Shown: in pieces, positions 6,152-13,069 of the stretch
How the letters are laid out: each line of letters opens with the position of its first letter
Numbering within the stretch: the first letter of the stretch is position 1
Assembly: GCA_903953805.1 (NCBI GenBank)
Contig: CAJBLC010000165.1
Location: 1 to 14,749 of the forward strand
Length of the DNA stretch: 14,749 nt
Origin: an uncultured Actinomycetes bacterium
Lineage (GTDB): Bacteria; Actinomycetota; Actinomycetes; Nanopelagicales; Nanopelagicaceae
Reading direction: 5' to 3'
Program-made: the position numbers and the translations under genes
The notes under the pieces: generated by a model
Told to the model about the DNA's origin: nothing
What the model saw: only the letters and a program-made list of their open reading frames with translations
The model's database searches: none

Positions 6152-6228
6152 TGGTAGCGGGAGCGGGATTTGAACCCACGACACAGCGATTATGAGCCGC
6201 TTGCTCTACCAAGCTGAGCTATCCCGCC
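6152..6228 (-). tRNA. tRNA-Met, elongator type (anticodon CAT)
   Basis: The minus strand reads GGCGGGATAGCTCAGCTTGG at the 5' end. The anticodon loop CTCATAA gives CAT, the T arm holds GGTTCAAATCC, and the acceptor closes with TCCCGCT, discriminator A and an encoded CCA. The first acceptor pair is G-U, not the unpaired C-A mismatch of initiator tRNA, so this is an elongator (or tRNA-Ile2 read by lysidine, which sequence alone does not exclude). Only one base separates it from tRNA-Thr upstream. Confidence 0.95.
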
Positions 6229-6229
6229 G

Positions 6230-6302
6230 AGCCCCCCACCGGAATCGAACCGGTGACCTTTTCCTTACCATGGAAACGCTCTACCGACTGAGCTAGGGGG
6301 GC
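6230..6302 (-). tRNA. tRNA-Thr (anticodon GGT)
   Basis: The acceptor stem GCCCCCC pairs with GGGGGGC, followed by discriminator T. The anticodon stem is TTTCC/GGAAA with loop ATGGTAA, giving anticodon GGT. The T arm contains GGTTCGATTCC. CCA is not encoded: the next base is a single C and then tRNA-Met begins. The two tRNAs must share one transcript. Confidence 0.96.
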
Positions 6303-6318
6303 GAAAAAAGTACAGTGA

Positions 6319-6348
6319 AGGGTACAACGGAAGTGGAGCCTGTGGAAA
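6319..6348 (-). promoter_or_regulatory. Possible promoter of the tRNA-Thr/tRNA-Met/rpmG transcript
   Basis: On the minus strand TTTCCA (6348-6343) and TACCCT (6324-6319) are 18 bases apart and lie about 17 bases upstream of the tRNA-Thr 5' end. Each hexamer matches consensus only in part, and the -10 fits the TANNNT form seen at other genes here. This is a weak call. Confidence 0.3.
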
Positions 6349-6364
6349 TCGGTTTTCTTAGAAA

Positions 6365-6399
6365 CTAAGGGTTCATTAACGGTGCGCGAGTACCCTTAG
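6365..6399. promoter_or_regulatory. Inverted repeat upstream of the dimethylformamidase-like gene, candidate operator
   Basis: CTAAGGGT (6365-6372) and ACCCTTAG (6392-6399) are exact inverse copies 19 bases apart, ending 6 bases before the ATG at 6406. A further CTTAG at 6357-6361 precedes them. The right arm contains TACCCT when read from 6391, a possible -10 nine bases before the start. A regulator bound here would cover the promoter and start site. Confidence 0.4.
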
Positions 6400-6405
6400 G
6401 CAATC

Positions 6406-8085
6406 ATGCGTATCAAGGGGCAGAAACTCACTCAGATTTCGAGGAAGAAACTTCTCGCGGGAGGGATTGCCGCCTTCATCCTCGTTGGTGCTGCGGGCTC
6501 TGGTCTCACGATCTACATTCAGGATAAATCCCAACTACCAAGCGCAATTCCGCCGGTCAAAGCCCACGGCGATATTCCTTTTCAGCCGTTAACAACTTAC
6601 GAGCAGATTCAGAGCCAGACCCTTCCCGAAGATTCAGAGCAATTACCTTCACACTGCCAGCCGCAAAGTGGTGATTGGGTGGCAGAAGAAAATAAGAATC
6701 CAGGAGTCTCACTAACTCCAACTGATTGGAAGAATTTTCATTTTTATCAGCAATCAGGTTCTGTTCTCTGGCTCGATCATCAATCGGTGACATGTGGAGA
6801 TCGAATTGGAATTCACGCTTCACTCTTTCCAATCAGTCATGATGGCAAGATTGATAAATCGCCTCGATCATTCCAAGTACTTCGAATCGGTTGGTACAAC
6901 GGTGCCGGTGCGCGGATGATGTGGAACTCTGGTCCCATCACATTGAAACGGCGGAATACCCCAAACCTTAAAAACATTACTCGCACAGTAGAAACACGTT
7001 GGCCTAAAACGGTCTCCTTCGATGTTGGCGCTGATTGGACTCCTGGTCTCTACATGGTGGCATCTGTGGGCCCAACAGGTAGCTTCGAAAATATCGCTCC
7101 ATTTATTCTGCGCTCAACATCCTCAGATTCAAAACTTTTGCTCGTCCACTCGACGTTGACCTGGGCTGCGTATAACTCTTTTGGCGGCCATTCAACCTAC
7201 TCTGCTCCGATCGCAGGAGAGGACGAGCGCTCGAAAATTTCATCACTCGATCGTCCATATGCTGGAAGCGGAATTAGCCATATCGAGCGGGATGCGCTCT
7301 CCTTTGTTCAATATCTTGAATCTACTGGCCTCATCATTGATCAAGTATCAGATGTAGATCTCAACAATTCACCGTCCATTGTTTCGCAATACGGTGGTCT
7401 CATATTTAGCGGTCATCCCGAATACATGACACGAACTGAATTTAATACGATCGCTGCTGCCCGAAATATGGGCATCAATATCGCCTTTATGGGGGCGAAT
7501 AACGCCTATTGGCAGAGCCGCATTGAGCCGTCGCCAACTGGACCTGATCGTCATCTCGTGATCTACCGAAACGCGTTAATCGATCCCCAGACAGATTCAC
7601 AGAAAGTCACGGTTGAATTTGGCAATCCGCGAATTAATACCCCTCCTTCACTGTTAACGAGTGAGACAACAGCAGGAGTCCACGTCACCGGCACTATGAA
7701 TGCAGTTGAGATACCTAAGTGGCTCAACGTGCCGAAGAATTCGGTGCTATCAGGATGGTCTCCCAACTCCGAAATTGATTCAATCGCGAGTGGGCCAGCT
7801 TCGCCACCAAAGGTTCATTTGATTTACTCTGGAAAATTCCAATTGGTAAATCCAACTCCATCGGCGCTGAGATCAAAGCGCTCTCTCACAGCACAGACCA
7901 TTTGGTTTGCTGATCCAAGCGGTGCTGCAACATTTGTGAGCGGCATTAATTATTGGCCATGCGAAGTTAGTTACACATGTGCTGAAGGCACTGTAAATGA
8001 TTCCACCAAAATGTTGCTTCAATCCATAACATCTCAAGTACTTACATTGTGGCAAGAGAAAGCAGTCGGAAGGAGACTCTCATGA
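6406..8085 (+). CDS. Membrane-anchored protein with N,N-dimethylformamidase beta-like C-terminal domain
   Basis: The 559-residue product has a basic N-terminus and a hydrophobic span at about 16-38, so it is probably an anchored or secreted protein with its bulk outside the membrane. Residues about 240-520 match the pattern of the N,N-dimethylformamidase beta subunit-like C-terminal domain: TWAAYNSFGGHSTY (252-265), VSDVDLN (314-320), LIFSGHPEYMT (332-342), AFMGANNAYW (360-369) and ATFVSGINYWPC (508-519). A beta-rich N-terminal part contains FQVLRIGWYNGAGARMMW (156-173), also found in this family. True dimethylformamidase hydrolyses the amide to dimethylamine and formate with a mononuclear iron site and a separate small subunit, which is absent here, so the substrate is unknown. 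No Shine-Dalgarno precedes the ATG. The stop overlaps the next start (ATGA), so the two products are co-made. Confidence 0.75.
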   Translation: MRIKGQKLTQISRKKLLAGGIAAFILVGAAGSGLTIYIQDKSQLPSAIPPVKAHGDIPFQPLTTYEQIQSQTLPEDSEQLPSHCQPQSGDWVAEENKNPGVSLTPTDWKNFHFYQQSGSVLWLDHQSVTCGDRIGIHASLFPISHDGKIDKSPRSFQVLRIGWYNGAGARMMWNSGPITLKRRNTPNLKNITRTVETRWPKTVSFDVGADWTPGLYMVASVGPTGSFENIAPFILRSTSSDSKLLLVHSTLTWAAYNSFGGHSTYSAPIAGEDERSKISSLDRPYAGSGISHIERDALSFVQYLESTGLIIDQVSDVDLNNSPSIVSQYGGLIFSGHPEYMTRTEFNTIAAARNMGINIAFMGANNAYWQSRIEPSPTGPDRHLVIYRNALIDPQTDSQKVTVEFGNPRINTPPSLLTSETTAGVHVTGTMNAVEIPKWLNVPKNSVLSGWSPNSEIDSIASGPASPPKVHLIYSGKFQLVNPTPSALRSKRSLTAQTIWFADPSGAATFVSGINYWPCEVSYTCAEGTVNDSTKMLLQSITSQVLTLWQEKAVGRRLS

Positions 8086-8765
8086 GAGCACGCGATTATC
8101 ATCTACCGTCAGTGCCGCATTGGCACAAAGTCAGTCGGGGCGAACCACGTTGGCCAGTCTCATTTGTTGTAGTTCTCGTCATCTTCCTTCAATATACGCT
8201 GCCATCTCATTATTCGTTGAGACATCAAAAGTGGATCTGTTTGGCGGAAGTCCTACTCGCGGTCGCACTCTTTGCTTGGAACCCAGGACGAATTAAGGGA
8301 CACAAGCAGAGTCGTTGGTTCTTGGGGATTTCTCTCAGCGCCTTGATGACTCTCTCGAATGTTGGATCATCAGGCCATTTAGTTCGAGAGCTTTTAAATG
8401 GAAGTGCAACAAATCCAACGAGCCTTTTGATAGCTGGTGGCTCGATCTGGCTTACCAACATCATTGCATTTAGCCTCTGGTATTGGGAATTCGACCGTGG
8501 TGGACCAGGAGCAAGGGCGGAAGCGCTCGATCCGTATCCAGATTTTCTCTTCCCGCAGATGCAATCACCTGAATTGGCACCGGCGGATTGGGCGCCAAAT
8601 TACTTCGATTACTTATATATCTCTTTCACAAATGCAAGCGCTTTTAGCCCGACAGATACTCTGCCGCTATCGCGTTGGGCAAAGACATTGATGACGATTC
8701 AATCAACTACTTCGCTTGTAACTGTCGGGCTTGTTATCGCCCGAGCAGTCAACATCTTGAAGTAA
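8082..8765 (+). CDS. Polytopic membrane protein with channel-like C-terminal segment
   Basis: The 227-residue protein has hydrophobic spans at about 25-43, 51-66, 80-95, 113-136 and 200-222. The C-terminal part has a re-entrant-like FDYLYISFTNASAFSPTDTL (175-194) followed by LSRWAKTLMTIQSTTSLVTV, and ends in VGLVIARAVNIL. The layout (short polar pore-like stretch, then a long helix) recalls the pore-plus-inner-helix of two-transmembrane ion channels, but there is no TVGYG filter. I recognise it as a conserved bacterial membrane family without being able to name it. The ATG at 8082 is chosen over an earlier start at 8049 because AAGGAG precedes it and it overlaps the upstream stop as ATGA. It converges on the nitroreductase with adjoining stop codons. 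Confidence 0.65.
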   Translation: MRARDYHLPSVPHWHKVSRGEPRWPVSFVVVLVIFLQYTLPSHYSLRHQKWICLAEVLLAVALFAWNPGRIKGHKQSRWFLGISLSALMTLSNVGSSGHLVRELLNGSATNPTSLLIAGGSIWLTNIIAFSLWYWEFDRGGPGARAEALDPYPDFLFPQMQSPELAPADWAPNYFDYLYISFTNASAFSPTDTLPLSRWAKTLMTIQSTTSLVTVGLVIARAVNILK

Positions 8766-9332
8766 TTAGAGAGTTATCTCGGCAATCGATTTTCGTGAGC
8801 GAGGCGACTCTTCGCGATCTCGTAGGACATCACTTGAGAGTGCAGAGCTCGCAGCTTGCTTTCCAATTGCGATGATCACGATTGGGCGAAGTGATATTGG
8901 CATCTCAAAATGATTAGCAAGAACATCCTTATCAAAGCCAGCCATCTGGTGAGTGACTAAACCACGGTGCTGCGCTTCAACGCTGAGGAACCCGACTGAG
9001 AGACCAAGATCGTAGAGCGCAGTGTGCCGAGCGGTGCCATCTTCATTGAGAACTTCCGCGCAGGCGACGATGAAAGCAGAAGCGTTTGGCGCCCACTCCT
9101 TATTAAAACCTGCAAGTGAGGCAGTGATCGCTGCAAAGCGCTCATCCCCGTGCTTTGCCACGATGAACTTCCATGGCTGGAGATTATTTGCCGAAGGAGC
9201 CCAACGGGCTGCTTCAAGAAGCGCAGTGATATCACTGTGAGAGAGATCGACGCCATGTTCAAAAGATCGTGGACTCCAACGTTCTGCAAGAACTGGGTGG
9301 ATTGGCTCTGAAGTTTCTACTGGTTTGCGCAT
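8766..9332 (-). CDS. Nitroreductase-family FMN oxidoreductase
   Basis: A 188-residue flavoprotein of the nitroreductase fold, predicted to use NAD(P)H to reduce nitro compounds, quinones or an unknown natural substrate in the cytoplasm. It has RWSPRSF (18-24) with the FMN-phosphate-binding Arg-Ser, AARWAPSANNLQPWKFIVA (41-59), a central IVACAEVL stretch, and LRPIVIIAIGK (148-158) near the C-terminus. Members usually act as homodimers. The ATG is 9 bases after the alpha-galactosidase stop; the only AAGG lies too close to the ATG to work as a ribosome binding site. A TAAGAT hexamer exactly 6 bases upstream fits a leaderless internal promoter. It may also be co-transcribed with the alpha-galactosidase gene, though no functional link is obvious. 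Confidence 0.88.
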   Translation of the reverse strand: MRKPVETSEPIHPVLAERWSPRSFEHGVDLSHSDITALLEAARWAPSANNLQPWKFIVAKHGDERFAAITASLAGFNKEWAPNASAFIVACAEVLNEDGTARHTALYDLGLSVGFLSVEAQHRGLVTHQMAGFDKDVLANHFEMPISLRPIVIIAIGKQAASSALSSDVLRDREESPRSRKSIAEITL

Positions 9333-9338
9333 GCCTTG

Positions 9339-9344
9339 ATCTTA
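9339..9344 (-). promoter_or_regulatory. Leaderless-type -10 element for the nitroreductase gene overlapping the upstream stop
   Basis: TAAGAT on the minus strand is followed by 6 bases and the ATG. Its first three bases are the TAA stop of the alpha-galactosidase gene, the same arrangement as at murB. Promoter activity is inferred from spacing and lack of a properly spaced ribosome binding site. Confidence 0.45.
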
Positions 9345-11444
9345 TTGCTTTATCAAGCTGATCAAAATTCCGTTCTCAGGCGCAAGAGTTGGTGGTTGAA
9401 GTCCAACACTCTCCAAAGCCGCGCCAGATAGCACTACGCCTTCTCCCCATGTGATGTTTCCTACCTGCAAGGTGCGTGGCGCACCAACGTCAGTGATGAG
9501 TCTCACTAGGTATTGTGATGAAGCATCCAATCCAGTGAAACGAAGTTTTGGTGAGAAATTCGATGATGGCATGAGGTGCTGCATAAAGGCAAAGAGCGCT
9601 TCACTCTTATCGTGGGCAACGACGCCGTAGAGTAAAGCATGTGAATCTGGGTAATCGATGCGGACACTTCTGCCACTATGAAGAAGAGTGCGCTTCTCCT
9701 TGTAGAGCGCTGCCCATGATTTTAAAATCTCACGTTCGTGCGCAGTTGTCTCGGTGATATCCCATTCAATTCCTGCATGGCCAAAGAGTGCATTAATTGC
9801 TCGGAATGAAAGTTCTGTTGTCTTTCCAGTTTGATGGCCTCGAGTTGGCCCGATATGGGTACCGAGCATCTCTGGTGGGATAACAAGTGAAGTCCAACGT
9901 TGAATAGTTTGTCGCTCTAACGCATCATTATTATCTGAAGTCCAGAAACGATCGGCATGTTCTATCATGCCAAGATCGATGCGTGCGCCACCGGATGCAC
10001 ACGATTCAATTTCAAGACCAGGATGTCGGCGCTTTAGTTCATCAAAGAGGCGATATGTTGCAAGAGTCTGATTGTGAACTGCTGCCTGACCTAGATGGCC
10101 TGCATCATTGAGAATTCGATTGTGATCCCACTTGATGTAGGAAATATTGAAACTACTGAGTACATGATCTACCTGTCCTAAGACATGGTCGAATGCACCA
10201 AGGTGGGTGATATCGAGAACTAATTGATTGCGCTGTAGCGCTGGAATTCGATCACCTTCGTGAAGAATCCACTCTGGATGTGAGCGATAAAGATCTGAAT
10301 CGATCTGCACCATCTCGCCTTCAAACCAGAGTCCAAATTCAATTCCGCGAGTATTGAGATACTCAATGATTTCTGTAAATCCATTGGGCCATACGGTGGG
10401 ATCGACGACCCAGTCTCCGAGACCAGCGCGGTCATTGCGGCGCAGGTGGAACCATCCATCATCGAGAACCATACGTTCCACACCGATTTCGGTGGCAACG
10501 TCGGCAAGAGCTTTGATCTTCTCGCTGTTGTGATCGAAGTAGACCGCTTCCCACACATTGAGCGTGAGCGGGCGCGGACGAATATTTGTTGGGTGATGGG
10601 GACGTTTGCGCAACGTTGAATGGAAATTCTGTGAGATGCCATCTATTCCGCAAGCGCTGTAACTCGCTTGAACAGGTGCAATCGTAAAACTCTCTCCTGG
10701 CTTGATGATAATTTCACCGGGAAGGAAGAGCTCACCTGCGCCAATTGATTGATCACCGAATTGCGTCTTTTCTACATGATGAACTGAATTTCCGGAGAAG
10801 GCGACAGACATCGACCAGACTTCACCCGATGAAAAATTCGCATTCTTTGTCATTGCTAGCTGTGCAATTGTGTAATCGTGCGAAGTTCGACCTTCACGCT
10901 CTTCTCGAGTCGTCAATCCATAAGAAATATCTCGACGTTGTGGATGACGCTCATGTGACCAGCGACCAGTGAAATCCATAACCTGCGCAGCTTGATCTGC
11001 GAGTGGTAACCATTGGACATATTGATTGAGAACATATCCAGTATCGCCAGAGTTGGTGAGCACAGCGTTGATAGTAAGAACTCCGTCAGGAGTCAGACTG
11101 TATGTAAGGAGAAGTGAAAGCTTGGCGTGATTATCAATCAAAGTTGCCTGCAGAGAATTTGTCGTGTGGGTTTCGCTCACTAATTCAAAGTGGGTAGACC
11201 AAGCCTGACCATTTCGGTGGCCTTCAAGAGTTGGGTGGCCAATAAATCCCTTTGAATGTTCGCGCATGACATCGGCAGTAGTTGGCTGATCCCAGTGGGA
11301 ATGGGAGACGGCCCGCGTGGTTGCTGCGATTACATCGGATCCAAGTTCATCTTCATTGAGTAACGCTCCCCAATGAAAAATTGATAACTTATTGTTGATA
11401 GTGTTAAAAACAATTGAGTTATGGGCACTTCTCAAGACGATCAC
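9342..11444 (-). CDS. Alpha-galactosidase, glycoside hydrolase family 36
   Basis: Predicted retaining alpha-galactosidase releasing galactose from melibiose, raffinose-type sugars or other alpha-galactosides. The 700-residue length fits family 36. It has a beta-sandwich N-terminus (1-290), then a TIM barrel starting PLTLNVWEAVYFDHN (292-306), with MVLDDGWFHLRRND (325-338), GLWFEGEMV (371-379), YIKWDHNR with Asp440 as nucleophile, ESCASGGARIDLGM (480-493), and FWTSDNND with Asp504 as acid/base. The C-terminal beta domain runs to 700. No signal peptide is visible, so it acts in the cytoplasm on imported sugars. The block usually read as FEPEM has Gly in place of Pro. The start is GTG with no Shine-Dalgarno but a TAGTCT 6 bases upstream. 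It is divergent from galK across 48 bases, which supports a galactose pathway. Confidence 0.95.
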   Translation of the reverse strand: MIVLRSAHNSIVFNTINNKLSIFHWGALLNEDELGSDVIAATTRAVSHSHWDQPTTADVMREHSKGFIGHPTLEGHRNGQAWSTHFELVSETHTTNSLQATLIDNHAKLSLLLTYSLTPDGVLTINAVLTNSGDTGYVLNQYVQWLPLADQAAQVMDFTGRWSHERHPQRRDISYGLTTREEREGRTSHDYTIAQLAMTKNANFSSGEVWSMSVAFSGNSVHHVEKTQFGDQSIGAGELFLPGEIIIKPGESFTIAPVQASYSACGIDGISQNFHSTLRKRPHHPTNIRPRPLTLNVWEAVYFDHNSEKIKALADVATEIGVERMVLDDGWFHLRRNDRAGLGDWVVDPTVWPNGFTEIIEYLNTRGIEFGLWFEGEMVQIDSDLYRSHPEWILHEGDRIPALQRNQLVLDITHLGAFDHVLGQVDHVLSSFNISYIKWDHNRILNDAGHLGQAAVHNQTLATYRLFDELKRRHPGLEIESCASGGARIDLGMIEHADRFWTSDNNDALERQTIQRWTSLVIPPEMLGTHIGPTRGHQTGKTTELSFRAINALFGHAGIEWDITETTAHEREILKSWAALYKEKRTLLHSGRSVRIDYPDSHALLYGVVAHDKSEALFAFMQHLMPSSNFSPKLRFTGLDASSQYLVRLITDVGAPRTLQVGNITWGEGVVLSGAALESVGLQPPTLAPENGILISLIKQ

Positions 11445-11450
11445 GTGAAA

Positions 11451-11456
11451 AGACTA
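11451..11456 (-). promoter_or_regulatory. Leaderless-type -10 element for the alpha-galactosidase gene
   Basis: TAGTCT on the minus strand stands exactly 6 bases before the GTG start at 11444. No Shine-Dalgarno or clear -35 is present. It is paired with a mirror-image arrangement for galK 24 bases away. Confidence 0.5.
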
Positions 11457-11480
11457 CTAGAGGGTGAGCCCCTTTGGCGG

Positions 11481-11486
11481 TAGAGT
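11481..11486 (+). promoter_or_regulatory. Leaderless-type -10 element for galK
   Basis: TAGAGT is followed by 6 bases and the GTG start of galK. Only 24 bases separate it from the -10 of the divergent alpha-galactosidase gene, so the -35 regions of both would have to share that stretch, which contains a short AGGG-TGAGC-CCCT inverted repeat (11461-11473). Confidence 0.5.
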
Positions 11487-11492
11487 CGGCGA

Positions 11493-12614
11493 GTGAAAAT
11501 TAAAGCGGAGTTTCATAAGGTTTTCGGCCGCGAAGCTGACATTGTTGCAACTGCCCCTGGGCGCGTAAACCTAATCGGTGAACATATCGACTACTCAGAT
11601 GGTTTCGTCCTCCCCTTTGCCATCAAATACGAGACAACTGTGGCAATCGGAAGAAACGGTCTTAATATTTTTCGCTTCTCATCTGCCCAACGTCCTGAAG
11701 AAGTTATCGAACTCAACGCCTTAACTCCGTTACAAGGTGAGACATGGGGCCGTTATGTTGCAGGGGTAATTTGGGCCCTTGGAATAAGTGAAGGTCTCGA
11801 TATATACGTCGATGGCCAAGTCCCAGTTGGGGCTGGACTCTCATCAAGCGCCGCTCTGGAATGTTCAACAGCTGTTGGATTAAACCAACTCTTTGGATTA
11901 GGAAAATCACTCAAGGACCTTGCACGTATTACTCAAAAGGCCGAGAACGAATTTGTCGGTGTTCCGTGTGGGATTATGGATCAATCAGTTTCATTGATGG
12001 GCCACCAAGGAAGTGCACTACTTCTCGATTGCCGTGATCTTTCAACTCGAGATATTCCATTTGATATCGCATCACATGGACTCGAGCTCTTGATTATTGA
12101 TACCCAGGTTCATCACGAACTCGTTGATGGTGGATATGCAGAACGTCGCGCATCATGCGAGAAAGCGGTCGCTGACCTTGGAATTACCTCATTACGAGAT
12201 ATTTCAGTTGCCGACTATGAAGCGCGCAAGTCTGAGCTTGATCCAACAACGTATATCCGTGGCTATCACGCTGTTACCGAGATGAAGCGAGTTCTCGATA
12301 CTGTCGATGCTCTTCAAGCCGGAAATCTTGCAAGGGTTGGTGAGCTCCTCAACGAGTCGCATCGCTCACTGAGCGAGGATTACACCGTGAGTTGCCCGGA
12401 ACTGGATCTAGCGGTCGAGGTTGCAAATCTCAATGGGGCACTTGGGGCTCGAATGGTTGGTGGTGGCTTCGGTGGAAGCGCAATTGCCTTGGCGAGAGTT
12501 GAAGATATTGCCGCCATCCAAAGTGCAATTGTGGTGCGAATGAGTGACGCCGGATTCCCAATGCCTCGCTTCTTTACATCGTTGCCATCCGATGGTGCGA
12601 GGGTTATCGGCTAA
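11493..12614 (+). CDS. galK: Galactokinase
   Basis: Phosphorylates alpha-galactose at C1 with ATP, the first committed step of the Leloir pathway. The 373-residue GHMP-family kinase carries the galactokinase signature GRVNLIGEHIDYSDG (23-37), the ATP-binding PVGAGLSSSAALE (111-123), GIMDQ with Asp163 as the catalytic base, and ARMVGGGFGGSAIAL (319-333). Length is typical. The signature differs from the usual EHTDY by Ile for Thr. The start is GTG, with no Shine-Dalgarno but a TAGAGT hexamer 6 bases upstream. Its divergent neighbour is a GH36 alpha-galactosidase that would supply galactose. galT, galE and a transporter must lie elsewhere or be replaced, since none is in the window. Confidence 0.96.
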   Translation: MKIKAEFHKVFGREADIVATAPGRVNLIGEHIDYSDGFVLPFAIKYETTVAIGRNGLNIFRFSSAQRPEEVIELNALTPLQGETWGRYVAGVIWALGISEGLDIYVDGQVPVGAGLSSSAALECSTAVGLNQLFGLGKSLKDLARITQKAENEFVGVPCGIMDQSVSLMGHQGSALLLDCRDLSTRDIPFDIASHGLELLIIDTQVHHELVDGGYAERRASCEKAVADLGITSLRDISVADYEARKSELDPTTYIRGYHAVTEMKRVLDTVDALQAGNLARVGELLNESHRSLSEDYTVSCPELDLAVEVANLNGALGARMVGGGFGGSAIALARVEDIAAIQSAIVVRMSDAGFPMPRFFTSLPSDGARVIG

Positions 12615-12619
12615 CGCAG

Positions 12620-12625
12620 TAATCT
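12620..12625 (+). promoter_or_regulatory. Leaderless-type -10 element for msrB
   Basis: TAATCT is followed by 6 bases and the msrB ATG, 5 bases after the galK stop. No Shine-Dalgarno is present. msrB may thus be transcribed both from galK and on its own. Confidence 0.45.
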
Positions 12626-12631
12626 TCTGCC

Positions 12632-13066
12632 ATGGCTGAAATCAAGAAAGAGTCGGACGAACTCAATTTCCCCGCTGCAATCGATGAGGCGAAGTTAGCT
12701 CAGACTCTCGACCCACTCTCGTACGAAGTTCTCCGCAATGGTGCTACCGAGCGCCCATTTACAGGCGAATATAACGACACCGATACTGTCGGAAGTTACC
12801 GTTGTAAAGCCTGCGGAAATGAACTCTTCAAGAGTGAGACAAAGTTCCACTCTGGCTGCGGATGGCCTTCCTTTTACGCTCCAACTGCAGATGATGCTGT
12901 CGTTTTAATTGAGGATGCATCGCTAGCCCCGCGTATTCGCACCGAAGTCCGTTGCGCAAATTGCGGTTCACACCTCGGCCACGTCTTTAAGGGTGAGGGA
13001 TATGACGTTCCAACTGATGAACGTTGGTGCATTAACTCTGTAGCACTTATTCTCGAGCCTAAGTAA
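12632..13066 (+). CDS. msrB: Peptide-methionine (R)-S-oxide reductase MsrB
   Basis: Repairs the R epimer of methionine sulfoxide in oxidised proteins, using thioredoxin. The 144-residue single-domain protein has the zinc-site pairs Cys58-x2-Cys61 (RCKACG) and Cys108-x2-Cys111 (RCANCG), the SGCGWPSF block (74-81) whose Cys76 is a candidate resolving cysteine, the GSHLGHVF block (112-119) and RWCINSVAL (131-139) with catalytic Cys133. All key residues are present, in the cysteine rather than the selenocysteine form. The first 25 residues or so are a variable lead. It lies 17 bases after galK and converges on the CoA-binding gene with 3 bases between stops. No functional link to galactose use is apparent. 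Confidence 0.95.
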   Translation: MAEIKKESDELNFPAAIDEAKLAQTLDPLSYEVLRNGATERPFTGEYNDTDTVGSYRCKACGNELFKSETKFHSGCGWPSFYAPTADDAVVLIEDASLAPRIRTEVRCANCGSHLGHVFKGEGYDVPTDERWCINSVALILEPK

Positions 13067-13069
13067 GAA

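Noticed and set aside
6152..6302. tRNA-based integration (attachment) site
   Set aside because: No partial tRNA copy or integrase gene occurs in the window; both tRNAs are complete and belong to a conserved gene order.
8049..8081. Earlier ATG for the channel-like membrane protein
   Set aside because: It would overlap the upstream gene by 37 bases, while the ATG at 8082 has AAGGAG and an ATGA overlap.
8769..8780. GAGA-GTTA-TCTC hairpin after the convergent stops at 8765/8766
   Set aside because: Only four base pairs and no T run; too weak to call a terminator.
8766..13066. Horizontally acquired galactose island
   Set aside because: Base composition and codon style look like the surroundings, and there is no integrase, transposase, direct repeat or tRNA-disrupting junction.
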